A stretch of DNA of 64,000 bases, from assembly GCF_046297875.1 (NCBI RefSeq), contig NZ_JBKBHD010000001.1, positions 2,604,001-2,668,000 of the forward strand. Direction: 5' to 3'. The notes under the pieces were generated by a model, which was given only the letters and a program-made list of their open reading frames with translations, was not told the origin of the DNA and ran no database searches. Within the stretch, counting starts at the first letter, position 1. Every line of letters begins with the position of its first letter. This document shows positions 1 through 7,637 of this stretch, piece after piece. The translations under genes and the position numbers were made by a program. The stretch is from Parvibaculum sp046297875 (GTDB lineage Bacteria > Pseudomonadota > Alphaproteobacteria > Parvibaculales > Parvibaculaceae).

Positions 1-2
1 CG

Positions 3-77
3 GAAATCGCGCGGGTCGAAGTGCATCGCGCTTCCTGCCGCGAAGGCTGCGTCTATGATGGCCCGGACGCCGAATAA
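3..77 (+). CDS. C-terminal tail of an upstream protein, partial
   Basis: The frame starting at base 3 stays open for 24 codons and ends at TAA 75-77. The tail reads EIARVEVHRASCREGCVYDG and then PDAE. It ends 10 bases before the queF start, and the queF ribosome-binding site overlaps its stop codon, so the two genes are probably co-transcribed. Too little of the protein is present to name a family. The call rests on the open frame and the tight spacing only. Confidence 0.4.
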   Translation, partial: EIARVEVHRASCREGCVYDGPDAE

Positions 78-87
78 GGATCGGAAG

Positions 88-564
88 ATGACCAAACCTG
101 CGGGAAACAAGAATTCGAAGGGCCTGAAGCAGCTTGGCGGGGCAGCAGCGATACCCGCCTCCCCCGAAAAGGCGGTGCTCGAGCGCGTTCCCAATCCGCA
201 TCCGGGCGAAAATTACGTCGCCCGCTTCACCGTGCCCGAATTCACCTCGATCTGCCCGGTGACGGGCCAGCCGGATTTTGCGCATATCGTTATCGACTAT
301 GTTCCGGGTAAATGGCTCGTCGAGTCGAAGTCGCTGAAGCTTTATCTCCAGTCCTTCCGCAATCACGGTGCCTTTCATGAGGACTGCACGGTTGCGATCG
401 GCAAACGGCTTGCAGAGACACTTGTCCCGAAATGGATCAGGATCGGCGGGTACTGGTATCCACGTGGCGGCATCCCGATCGACGTTTTCTGGCAGAAAGG
501 CAGGCTTCCTGCCGGTATCTGGGCACCGGATCAGGGCATTACGCCCTATCGCGGACGGGGCTGA
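88..564 (+). CDS. queF: NADPH-dependent 7-cyano-7-deazaguanine reductase QueF
   Basis: QueF reduces preQ0 to preQ1 in the cytoplasm, a late step of queuosine biosynthesis for tRNA. The protein is 158 residues, the size of the unimodular (Bacillus-type) family. The nucleophile motif SICPVTGQPDF places the catalytic Cys near residue 56, and the QueF signature ESKSLKLYLQSFRNHGAFHE follows with its conserved Glu, Ser and His. I chose ATG 88 instead of the in-frame ATGs at 55 and 58 because AAGGA lies 7 bases upstream and the upstream frame ends at 77. The family and function are secure from the motifs. Confidence 0.95.
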   Translation: MTKPAGNKNSKGLKQLGGAAAIPASPEKAVLERVPNPHPGENYVARFTVPEFTSICPVTGQPDFAHIVIDYVPGKWLVESKSLKLYLQSFRNHGAFHEDCTVAIGKRLAETLVPKWIRIGGYWYPRGGIPIDVFWQKGRLPAGIWAPDQGITPYRGRG

Positions 565-671
565 CCTCGAAAAGAAAATTAAATTTTGATTTACACGCGT
601 GGACTACTCTCGCGCGACGAAACGCACGGCCTTGGGTGGGCAGCCGTCTGGCGTTTCGATGGAGCGCCGTC

Positions 672-2042
672 TTGTCCACCTCGTCTCGCGAAAAAAATCG
701 CATAAGCGACTTCGACGTACAGCGCGAGCTGAACGCTCTTTTCCGCGACTCGCTGCTGCCCATATCGCTCTTTCTGGCGGCACTCTACGCGCTGTTCGTC
801 ATTCTCCACCTGAGCATTCTGGAAAATCCGTCGCGGATCATCATGACGTCTGCCGCACTGACAGGCATGTCGGCACTTCTCATCATCGCCGCATCGGTAC
901 GCGCAAACCAAATTGCACCGAAATATGCCTACACGACCGGTTTCATCATCCTCGGAATCGTTCTTGCCAATTCCGCACTTCATATGTTGATCGAGAAGGA
1001 CATCTACCAGTCGACGAATTTCGCGCTCATCTTCGTCGCGGCTGGCCTTTTCTTCCTTTCCCGCCGTAACCTGATCATCGCATTCGCCATCAATTTTTCC
1101 GTGTGGGCGATATGCGCGGCAATGGTCACCGAAAACTCCAAAATGCTGGAGCATTTCGCGGTGATGAATCTTCAGGCACTTCTCATCGGCTTTCTCGCCA
1201 TCGAGCTACGGCTGCGCAGCAGCCGCAAGCTGATACGCATGCGCGCAGAGGCCGGGGAACGCGAGCGCGCGCTGGAACAAGCGCTGACAAAAATGAAACT
1301 CTATGCATCGGTAGAGCGCGACAACAAGGCGAAGACCGAATTCCTCGCCAACATGAGCCATGAGCTCAGGACGCCACTCAATGCAATCCTCGGGTTTTCC
1401 GAAGCGATGGAGCAGCGCCTGTTCGGACCTATCGGCAATCCGCGCTACGAATCCTACGTGCATGACATTCATCACGCCGGAGAGCATCTGCTATCGCTGG
1501 TGAACGATATTCTCGATCTGTCGCGAATCGAGCTTGACGGTCTGAAACTCAATCCTCAGCCAGTGGATTTTGCTCGCGTCTGCAACAATTGCCTCGCCAT
1601 CGTGCGCGGGCGCGCCGAACGCGGCGATGTCAAACTCGTACTTGATGCCGTGCCGCCCTTCCCCGCCATCGAGACGGATGAGCGGCGGCTGAAGCAGGTC
1701 ATCATCAACCTGCTCAACAATGCAGTGAAGTTCACACCGTCCGGCGGCAAGGTCACGCTAGAGCTCGCGCATGGCACAAAAGGCGGCGCCATCATCCGCA
1801 TCCGCGACACCGGCATCGGCATGAACAAGGAAGAGCTTGAGGCCGCGCTTCGTCCCTTCTGGCAGGCCGATGCAGGGCTCGATCGCACATTCGAGGGCGC
1901 GGGCCTCGGACTCGCTCTCGTTACGGAACTCGTTTCGCTGATGGAGGGTGAATTCCGGCTGGAGAGCGAGCCAGGCAAGGGCACCGTCGCGACCGTCACC
2001 CTGCCGTGCATCTGCGGGGCTCGGAAGACGGCCGCGGCCTGA
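672..2042 (+). CDS. Membrane-bound sensor histidine kinase (HisKA + HATPase)
   Basis: This is a 456-residue orphan sensor kinase that would autophosphorylate and pass phosphate to an unlinked response regulator. About six hydrophobic segments occupy the first ~180 residues, with no recognisable periplasmic sensor domain. A short coiled-coil linker leads to the H-box MSHELRTPLNAILGF (phospho-acceptor near His230). The N-box NLLNNAVKFTP and G-boxes DTGIGM and GAGLGLAL follow. The catalytic half resembles the PleC/DivJ/PdhS class of alphaproteobacteria. No ATG lies before the first membrane segment. TTG 672 with GGAG 7 bases upstream is my choice, and GTG 636 is the alternative. No receiver gene is adjacent, so the signal and partner are unknown. 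Confidence 0.85.
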   Translation: MSTSSREKNRISDFDVQRELNALFRDSLLPISLFLAALYALFVILHLSILENPSRIIMTSAALTGMSALLIIAASVRANQIAPKYAYTTGFIILGIVLANSALHMLIEKDIYQSTNFALIFVAAGLFFLSRRNLIIAFAINFSVWAICAAMVTENSKMLEHFAVMNLQALLIGFLAIELRLRSSRKLIRMRAEAGERERALEQALTKMKLYASVERDNKAKTEFLANMSHELRTPLNAILGFSEAMEQRLFGPIGNPRYESYVHDIHHAGEHLLSLVNDILDLSRIELDGLKLNPQPVDFARVCNNCLAIVRGRAERGDVKLVLDAVPPFPAIETDERRLKQVIINLLNNAVKFTPSGGKVTLELAHGTKGGAIIRIRDTGIGMNKEELEAALRPFWQADAGLDRTFEGAGLGLALVTELVSLMEGEFRLESEPGKGTVATVTLPCICGARKTAAA

Positions 2043-2054
2043 GCCGCCGCTCAG
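2039..2054. other. Hairpin spanning the two convergent stop codons
   Basis: CTGAGC (2039-2044) and GCTCAG (2049-2054) form a perfect 6-bp inverted repeat around CGCC. The kinase stop TGA (2040-2042) lies in one arm and the reverse-strand stop of the SDR gene (2051-2053) in the other. It could protect both 3' ends, but there is no T-run, so I do not call it a terminator. Confidence 0.4.
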
Positions 2055-2842
2055 CGCGGCGGCATGCGAATGGCGCCGTCGAGACGAACCGTCTCGCCGT
2101 TGAAATAGCCGTTACGCAGCATGGTGCAGGCAAGATCAGCATATTCCGACGGATCGCCAAGACGCGGCGGGAACGGCACCGAGGCCGCGAGATTTTCAAA
2201 AATCTGCGGTGCGCGATCCTTCACGCCGAGCATGGGCGGCGTCGCCATGATGCCGGGCAGGATCGTGTTGATGCGGATGCCTTCGCGCGAAAGATCGCGG
2301 GCGATGGTGAGTGTCATGCCCTTGATCGCCGCCTTTGCCGCCGAATAGGCAACCTGGCCGATCTGCCCGTCTTCGGCGGCAACGGAGCCCGTGTTCACGA
2401 TCGCGCCGCGCTCGCCGCTTTCCAGCGGATCGAGCGTCGCCATTCCGGCCGCGCTCTTCACTATGCAGCGGAAGGTGCCGACCGTGTTGAGGCCCAGCAC
2501 ATATTCGAAATCTGCGATCTTGAAGGGGATGATCGCGCCGGTCGTCTTGTCGCGCGCGATGGTCTTGCCGCCACGGCCGCCGCCGGCGCAGTTCACCAGC
2601 GCCCGCTCCTGCCCGTTGGCAGCACGCGCTTTTTCGAATCCCGCATCGACGGAGGCTTCGTCCATCACATTCACTTCGCAATATGTCGCGCCAAGCTCCT
2701 TGGCGACGCGCTCGCCGTTATCCTTGTTGAGATCGAAGATCGTAACCTTGACGCCCAGATCGCGCAGCGCCTTCACCGTCGCCTTGCCGAGACCGGATGC
2801 ACCGCCCGTAACGATGGCGGCAATCGAGCTGTCGAGTTTCAT
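2051..2842 (-). CDS. Short-chain dehydrogenase/reductase, 3-hydroxyacyl-CoA dehydrogenase type II-like
   Basis: This 263-residue SDR probably oxidises a 3-hydroxyacyl-CoA or a similar secondary alcohol with NAD+. The Rossmann glycine motif TGGASGLG is at residues 12-19, the NNAG-like segment is NCAGGG, and the catalytic set is Ser153, Tyr166 and Lys170 (YSAAK). The length and the NAD-type Asp (FDLN) at the end of strand 2 match the HSD17B10-like group. I chose the second ATG of the ATGATG pair because GGAGG is then 5 bases away. It lies 25 bp downstream of the acyl-CoA dehydrogenase gene, which suggests one beta-oxidation-type operon. The exact substrate is inference. Confidence 0.85.
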   Translation of the reverse strand: MKLDSSIAAIVTGGASGLGKATVKALRDLGVKVTIFDLNKDNGERVAKELGATYCEVNVMDEASVDAGFEKARAANGQERALVNCAGGGRGGKTIARDKTTGAIIPFKIADFEYVLGLNTVGTFRCIVKSAAGMATLDPLESGERGAIVNTGSVAAEDGQIGQVAYSAAKAAIKGMTLTIARDLSREGIRINTILPGIMATPPMLGVKDRAPQIFENLAASVPFPPRLGDPSEYADLACTMLRNGYFNGETVRLDGAIRMPPR

Positions 2843-2867
2843 CATGTCCTCCCTGTTCAGTTTCATG

Positions 2868-4040
2868 TCAGTGCGATCTTCCAGCCCAGTCGCGCTTGAT
2901 CTTCTTTGCTAGCGACCATTTGTGAACTTCTGTCGGGCCGTCATAGATGCGAAAGGCGCGGATCTCGCGGAAAATCTGTTCGACGATCGTATCGCCCGTG
3001 ACGCCCATGCCCCCCATCACCTGCACGCAACGGTCAGCAATGCGCATCAACGCCTCCGATACGGCAACCTTCGCCATCGAGCTTTCGGCTGTGCCGAGCG
3101 AGCCGGTATCGAGTACATCGGCGCACCAGTCGATCATGAGTTCGGCCTGCTTCAGGTCGATCAGATTTTCCGCCAGCATGAAGCCAACGCCTTCATGATC
3201 GATCAGCGGCTTGCCGAAAGCATGGCGGCGGTTCGCATAATCGGTCGCGATCTCGTTAGCGCGGGTGCAGCCGCCGAGCCAGCGCATGCAATGCGAGAGC
3301 CGCGCCGGGCTCAGGCGGATCTGGGCATACTTGAAGCCTTCTCCGCTTTCGCCGAGCATCTGGTCGGCGGGCAGGCGGAGATTGTCGATCATGACGACCG
3401 CATGGCCGCCCGGCATGGAATTGTCGATCGTGTCGAGCACACGCTCGATGCGGATCGAGGGGTGAGGGAGATCGACGAGGAACATGCAGGCGCCGTCCTC
3501 GCCCTTCGCCATGACGATGCCGACCTTCGCGCCTTCAGCACCGGTGATGAAAGCCTTGCGGCCATTGATGACCCAGTGATTGCCATCTTTCACGCAGGTC
3601 GTTTTCATCATCGAGGGGTCGGAGCCCGCGCCGCCTTCGAGCGCGGGTTCGGTCATGAAGAATGCCGAGCGGGAAGCGCCCGAGACGAGCTGGTTCAGAA
3701 AGCGTTCCTTGATCTCCGGGCTGCCGATCTTGCCAAGCAGGTACATATTGCCCTCGTCCGGCGCGCCGGTATTGCATGCAACGGGGCCGAGCGGCGAAAG
3801 GCCGGTCTTGCGCAGGACGAGCGCCGTTTCGCGCTGTGTGAGATGACTGCGGTCTGCAAGGATATGCGGCGTCATCACGCCGGCCGCCCGGGCCTTGTCG
3901 CGCAGCTCGACAACAAGATCTTCAGTCGGCCCATGCACCGTGCAGCGTGGATCGCGCTCGTAAGGCGCCACGACATTGCGCACGAAATCCTCAACCCTTG
4001 CGGCTATCTCTTCCGCCCTGCCCGCTACTGCCTGCGCCAT
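2868..4040 (-). CDS. Acyl-CoA dehydrogenase family protein
   Basis: This 390-residue flavoenzyme would introduce the alpha-beta double bond in an acyl-CoA thioester. The FAD/substrate segment FFMTEPALEGGAGSDP, the central beta domain and the C-terminal helical motifs VQVMGGMGVTGDTIVEQ and RIYDGPTEVHKWSLAKK are all present. The YDGPTEVH ending resembles the ACAD10/11-like subgroup, so the substrate may not be a simple straight chain. I start at ATG 4040. A TTG ten codons upstream is possible, and the best Shine-Dalgarno match (GAGGGA) sits rather far away. It leads the SDR gene in a likely two-gene operon. Confidence 0.88.
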   Translation of the reverse strand: MAQAVAGRAEEIAARVEDFVRNVVAPYERDPRCTVHGPTEDLVVELRDKARAAGVMTPHILADRSHLTQRETALVLRKTGLSPLGPVACNTGAPDEGNMYLLGKIGSPEIKERFLNQLVSGASRSAFFMTEPALEGGAGSDPSMMKTTCVKDGNHWVINGRKAFITGAEGAKVGIVMAKGEDGACMFLVDLPHPSIRIERVLDTIDNSMPGGHAVVMIDNLRLPADQMLGESGEGFKYAQIRLSPARLSHCMRWLGGCTRANEIATDYANRRHAFGKPLIDHEGVGFMLAENLIDLKQAELMIDWCADVLDTGSLGTAESSMAKVAVSEALMRIADRCVQVMGGMGVTGDTIVEQIFREIRAFRIYDGPTEVHKWSLAKKIKRDWAGRSH

Positions 4041-4373
4041 TTTTCTGCCTGGTCCCTCTGCCGGTTGCAACGGAACAGGCTATAGCACATGGCAATCGGC
4101 CTTTGACGAGCGCTTACGTGACCAAAAGCACGCCGCTCGCTCCCCTGCTTGGGCGACGTTGAGAAGGACACAGATTCTTAGTAGCTCAGTCGACCTTTGA
4201 GTTCATTGACTTTTTTTGAATCGGAAGTGACTCGTTTCACGGGCTAACGTGATTCAGGCGTGATGGCTTTCAAGTCAGTTTGACCCAAAATAGTCAAGTC
4301 ACTGATTTCGCTTCATTTTTCCGAACGAGCCGTTGCTACACGGGTACGTTCAATACACCCCCCTTTTGCACGG
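4041..4373. other. 333-bp intergenic region with an operator-like inverted repeat
   Basis: This gap separates the acyl-CoA dehydrogenase start from the stop of the truncated AraC-type gene and holds no convincing gene. It is less GC-rich than its surroundings. It contains TTGAC (4280-4284), eight bases, then GTCAA (4293-4297), flanked on both sides by further TCAGT-like matches. This could be a regulator site for the acyl-CoA dehydrogenase promoter. No clear -35/-10 pair could be assigned. Confidence 0.4.
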
Positions 4374-4985
4374 TCATCCAGTTTCGGATCGAGACTGGTA
4401 ACTCTTGCGCCATTGAAGCGGGGTCGTGCCAAACTCCCGGCTGAAGGCGCGGATGAAGGCGGCGGCTGAGCTATAACCTGCCATGTCCGCCGCCTCTTCC
4501 ACCGACAGATCTTCGGCGAGCATTTTCCGGGTCACATGCGTGAGACGCAGCCGCGCCAGCGTTTGCATCGGTGTGCGTCCGACGACACGGCGAAATTCTT
4601 CCGCAAACTTCGTTCGCGACATCCCGGCCTGTCTGGCAAGCCGGTCGATACTCCAGCTTTCGAGAGGCGCATCGAGGAAGGCGCGAATGGCGGAGATCAC
4701 TCCTCTGTTCTTGACGACGCCGGAAGGGAGATTCGGCCCTTCCGCCAGGAGTGAGCGTGTCATGTTGATGACGATAATCTCCGCGATCCGCCGCACGATG
4801 ATCGCGTGTCCGTACTCCTCACCACTACCAACAAACTCCTCATTGAGAAGTTCGGCCGCCTTCCATATTCGGCTTGCGCAGTCAGGGAAGCGCGTCCGGC
4901 TTAAATGTATCGGACCGATGATCAGATTGCCGATTGAACTTGCCCCCAACCTTGGACCGGCTGGGCTGGTAAATTCCGGCTTCAT
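4374..4985 (-). pseudogene. AraC-type regulator, N-terminally truncated beside an IS remnant
   Basis: The 203-residue frame keeps the complete AraC/XylS DNA-binding domain at about residues 100-200. The two helix-turn-helix units are SIDRLARQAGMSRTKFAEEF and VEEAADMAGYSSAAAFIRAF. Only about 100 residues precede them. Members with the cupin-type sensor usually have about 180-200, so the effector domain is probably cut. The upstream sequence is the 3' end of an IS3-family transposase gene, whose stop codon overlaps this ATG (ATGA). The first residues may therefore be vector-like junction sequence. It may be dead or make only a DNA-binding fragment. It likely once controlled the acyl-CoA dehydrogenase/SDR genes. 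Confidence 0.75.
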
Positions 4986-5158
4986 CTGACGGCAGGCTGG
5001 CCGGGGTTGCCGGCCGGAGGATGAAGCCTGATCGGTACTTCGTTTCCGATCGCGCTGTGCGGTCGGACCTCGTTGTAGTCTCTACGCCAAGCCTCGCATT
5101 TTGATCGTGCTTCGTCGAGGCTCAGGAAACAGTTGGCGTTCAGGCACTCCGCGCGGAA
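4982..5158 (-). mobile_element. IS3-family transposase (orfB) C-terminal remnant
   Basis: The encoded segment FRAECLNANCFLSLDEARSK, then CEAWRRDYNEVRPHSAIGNE, is the conserved C-terminus of IS3-family (IS51/IS407-like) OrfB integrases, including the last catalytic Glu region near the DYNEVRPHSA motif. Matching begins abruptly at the Phe codon near 5158 and runs to a TGA at 4982-4984. The integrase core, orfA and both terminal inverted repeats are missing. This is a decayed remnant, not an active element. It marks the point where the AraC-type gene lost its 5' half. Confidence 0.8.
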
Positions 5159-5226
5159 AGCCGGTAAACAGCCCAATCTGACACCCTGGCCCCGTCACCG
5201 CGCCCGACGCATGTTAAGAAGCCCCC

Positions 5227-5254
5227 TTGCACTTCCCGGCGATTTTTATATAAT
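5227..5254 (+). promoter_or_regulatory. Sigma70-type promoter of the TetR gene, predicting a leaderless mRNA
   Basis: TTGCAC (5227-5232), a 16-bp spacer and a perfect TATAAT (5249-5254) precede ATG 5262. Transcription would begin at 5261-5262, at the start codon itself. No Shine-Dalgarno sequence lies between the -10 box and the ATG, which supports leaderless initiation. Confidence 0.7.
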
Positions 5255-5261
5255 TACCATT

Positions 5262-5894
5262 ATGCCAAAACTGATCGACCATGATGCCCGCCGTAAGGAC
5301 TTCGCCCGCGCCGCCATCGCGGTGATCGGCGAACAGGGGATCGACAATACGCGGCTTGTCGATGTCGCCCGCGAAGCAGGAGCGACGACCGGCGCGATCA
5401 CTCATTATTTCAATGACAAGGATGCGGTGCTGCTCGCCGCGCTCGATCATGTGGCGCAGGGCATCCTTTACCGGCTGAAGGCGAGCGGTGATGCGGATGA
5501 TCTCGTCGAGCTCGCGGCCCTCATCCTGCCGGTCAACGAGGAGAGCCGGCGCGAATGGCGCGTCTGGATGAGTTTCTTCGGCCGCGCCGTGGGCGACCCC
5601 GCCCTCGCCCGCATCAACAAGGCCTATTACGACGAATTCCGCGACGGGCTTGCCGCCATCATTCGCCGTCAGCAGCGCAAAGCCAAACTCGCGGCCCATA
5701 TCGATCCCGCCGTCACGGGCGATGCGATCATCTCGATCCTTGACGGTTTCTCGATCCGCGCCACGCTTGAGCCCGATGAATGGCCCGCGAAGCGCCAGCG
5801 CGCGCAACTCGAAGCCATGCTGCGGCCGCTATTGCCCGCGCCGGAGACCGCGCACCGCAAATCAACGGGAGGAAAGAAAAATGCCAAAGCTTGA
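5262..5894 (+). CDS. TetR/AcrR family regulator (BetI-like)
   Basis: This 210-residue repressor has an N-terminal helix-turn-helix, DVAREAGATTGAITHYFNDK, at about residues 34-53. An all-helical ligand domain follows, resembling the BetI_C-type (TetR_C_6) architecture. Its 3' end overlaps the PhyH gene by 14 bp, so the pair is translationally linked and it probably controls that operon and itself. The upstream frame is open to 5133, but ATG 5262 fits the family N-terminus and the promoter geometry. The ligand is unknown; an acyl-CoA or lipid would fit the neighbours, by inference only. Confidence 0.85.
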   Translation: MPKLIDHDARRKDFARAAIAVIGEQGIDNTRLVDVAREAGATTGAITHYFNDKDAVLLAALDHVAQGILYRLKASGDADDLVELAALILPVNEESRREWRVWMSFFGRAVGDPALARINKAYYDEFRDGLAAIIRRQQRKAKLAAHIDPAVTGDAIISILDGFSIRATLEPDEWPAKRQRAQLEAMLRPLLPAPETAHRKSTGGKKNAKA

Positions 5895-6789
5895 AATGCT
5901 GCCCGCGAGCGCCAGCGCAGAAGATATCGTCGCCGTTCTGAAGCGCGACGGCGCGCTGATCGTGACCGGTGTTCTTTCAGCCGAAGAGCTTGCCCGCGTG
6001 AAGGCCGAGACCATGCCCTATATCGAGGCGACAGAATTCGGCCGCGACGATTTCACCGGCAATCTCACCACGCGCACAGGCGCGCTGGTCGCCCGCTCGC
6101 CCGCCTGCCGCGACATGGTGATGAGCAAGACCGTGGTCGAAGCGGCAAACATATTCCTCAAGCCATTCTGTGAGCGCATCCAGCTTCATCTGACGCAAGT
6201 CATCCGCATCACGCCGGGACAGAAGAAACAGCAGATCCATCGCGACCGCTGGGCTTGGGGCACGCATCTCAAGGGCCTCGAACCGCAGTTCAACACGATC
6301 TGGGCGATCAGCGATTTCACGAAGGAAAACGGCGCGACACAGGTCTGCCCCGGCAGTCTCGACTGGCCGGACGATTATCAGCCGACGGACGACCAGATCG
6401 GCTATGCGGAAATGCCGGCCGGTTCCGTGCTGATCTATTCGGGCGGCGTGTTCCACGGCGGCGGCGCCAATCAGTCGAATGGCGACCGCATCGGCATCAA
6501 CATCACCTATACGCTGGGCTGGCTACGTCAGGAGGAAAACCAATACCTCTCCTGCCCGCCCGACATCGCAAAGACGCTCGATCCCGAGTTACAGGCCTTG
6601 ATAGGATATTCGATGGGAAGCTATGCACTCGGCTATTACACGCCGCCGCTAGGACCGGGTCAGGGGCCGGAAGTCGTGCCGCCGGAATTCGCGCTCGGCA
6701 AGCTCGATCCTTCGGCTGCACAGTTCGGTTCGGAGGAGCTCCGCCAGCAGGTCTCGGCGCAGATCAGGGGCGAGAAGCAGACGGCCTAG
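5881..6789 (+). CDS. Phytanoyl-CoA dioxygenase (PhyH) family protein
   Basis: This 302-residue protein belongs to the Fe(II)/2-oxoglutarate oxygenase family. The iron triad is visible as His120 and Asp122 in QIHRDRW and His192 in VFHGGG. Arg203, in GDRIGIN, would hold 2-oxoglutarate. PhyH members hydroxylate acyl-CoAs or small metabolites, and the substrate cannot be read from sequence. ATG 5881 has GGGAGG about 7 bases upstream, inside the TetR gene. The stop codon interleaves with that of the convergent kdsA gene within CCTAGG. Lipid catabolism genes nearby suggest a hydrophobic substrate. Confidence 0.85.
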   Translation: MPKLEMLPASASAEDIVAVLKRDGALIVTGVLSAEELARVKAETMPYIEATEFGRDDFTGNLTTRTGALVARSPACRDMVMSKTVVEAANIFLKPFCERIQLHLTQVIRITPGQKKQQIHRDRWAWGTHLKGLEPQFNTIWAISDFTKENGATQVCPGSLDWPDDYQPTDDQIGYAEMPAGSVLIYSGGVFHGGGANQSNGDRIGINITYTLGWLRQEENQYLSCPPDIAKTLDPELQALIGYSMGSYALGYYTPPLGPGQGPEVVPPEFALGKLDPSAAQFGSEELRQQVSAQIRGEKQTA

Positions 6790-7619
6790 GCGGCCTTTGC
6801 CAGCGCGTCGAACTGCTTGAGCCGAGCGAGCAGCGGTTCGAGCTCGGCGAGCTTCACCATGTTGGGCCCGTCGGAAGGTGCATTGTCCGGATCCTGATGC
6901 GCTTCCATGAAGACGGCGCCGACGCCGATTGCAACGGCGGCAGTCGCGATCACCGGCACCATGCGGCGGTCGCCGCCCGATGCCGTGCCGTGCCCGCCCG
7001 GCTGCTGCACGGAATGCGTCGCGTCGATCACCACCGGGCAGAGGCATTCGTCCTTCATGATCGGCAGCGCGCGCATGTCGTTCACAAGCGTGTTGTAGCC
7101 GAAGGAGACGCCGCGCTCCGTCGCGAGCACATTCGGGTTGCCCGCATCGACGATCTTGTTGACGACATTCTTCATGTCCCAGGGCGCGAGGAACTGGCCC
7201 TTCTTGACGTTCACGACCTTGCCGGTCTGCGCCGCTGCTTCGAGAAGGTCCGTCTGGCGGCAGAGAAAGGCCGGGATCTGCAGAATGTCGACGACGCGCG
7301 CCACTTCCGCGCATTGCTCGCGCTCATGCACGTCGGTCAGCACCGGCACACCGAGTTCCTTCTTCAGGTCCTCGAAGATCGGCAGCGCAAGTTCGAGGCC
7401 GAGGCCGCGCTTCGCATTGCGGCTCGTGCGGTTCGCCTTGTCGAAGGATGTCTTGTAGATGAAGGGGATGCCGAGCCGGTCCGCGATTTCCTTGATCGCG
7501 CCCGCCATGTCGAAGGCATGCTGGCGCGTTTCGAGCTGGCACGGCCCCGCGATCAGCGCGAAGGGCTTGTCGTTCGCGATCTCGAAATTGCCGACCTTGA
7601 CTGACTTGTTAGCGGGCAT
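6786..7619 (-). CDS. kdsA: 3-deoxy-8-phosphooctulonate (KDO-8-P) synthase
   Basis: KdsA condenses phosphoenolpyruvate with arabinose 5-phosphate to make KDO-8-P for the lipopolysaccharide core. The 277-residue TIM-barrel protein has FIYKTSFDKANRTS near residue 60, LTDVHE, and ATHSVQQPGG near the C-terminus. The N-terminal strand reads AGPCQLE. A Cys here is the metal ligand of metal-dependent enzymes, where the E. coli type has Asn. It lies 18 bp downstream of pyrG and is probably in the same operon. The usual eno/pdh continuation of the alphaproteobacterial order is absent here. Confidence 0.95.
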   Translation of the reverse strand: MPANKSVKVGNFEIANDKPFALIAGPCQLETRQHAFDMAGAIKEIADRLGIPFIYKTSFDKANRTSRNAKRGLGLELALPIFEDLKKELGVPVLTDVHEREQCAEVARVVDILQIPAFLCRQTDLLEAAAQTGKVVNVKKGQFLAPWDMKNVVNKIVDAGNPNVLATERGVSFGYNTLVNDMRALPIMKDECLCPVVIDATHSVQQPGGHGTASGGDRRMVPVIATAAVAIGVGAVFMEAHQDPDNAPSDGPNMVKLAELEPLLARLKQFDALAKAA

Positions 7620-7637
7620 CTCGGTTACTCCTGCGGC

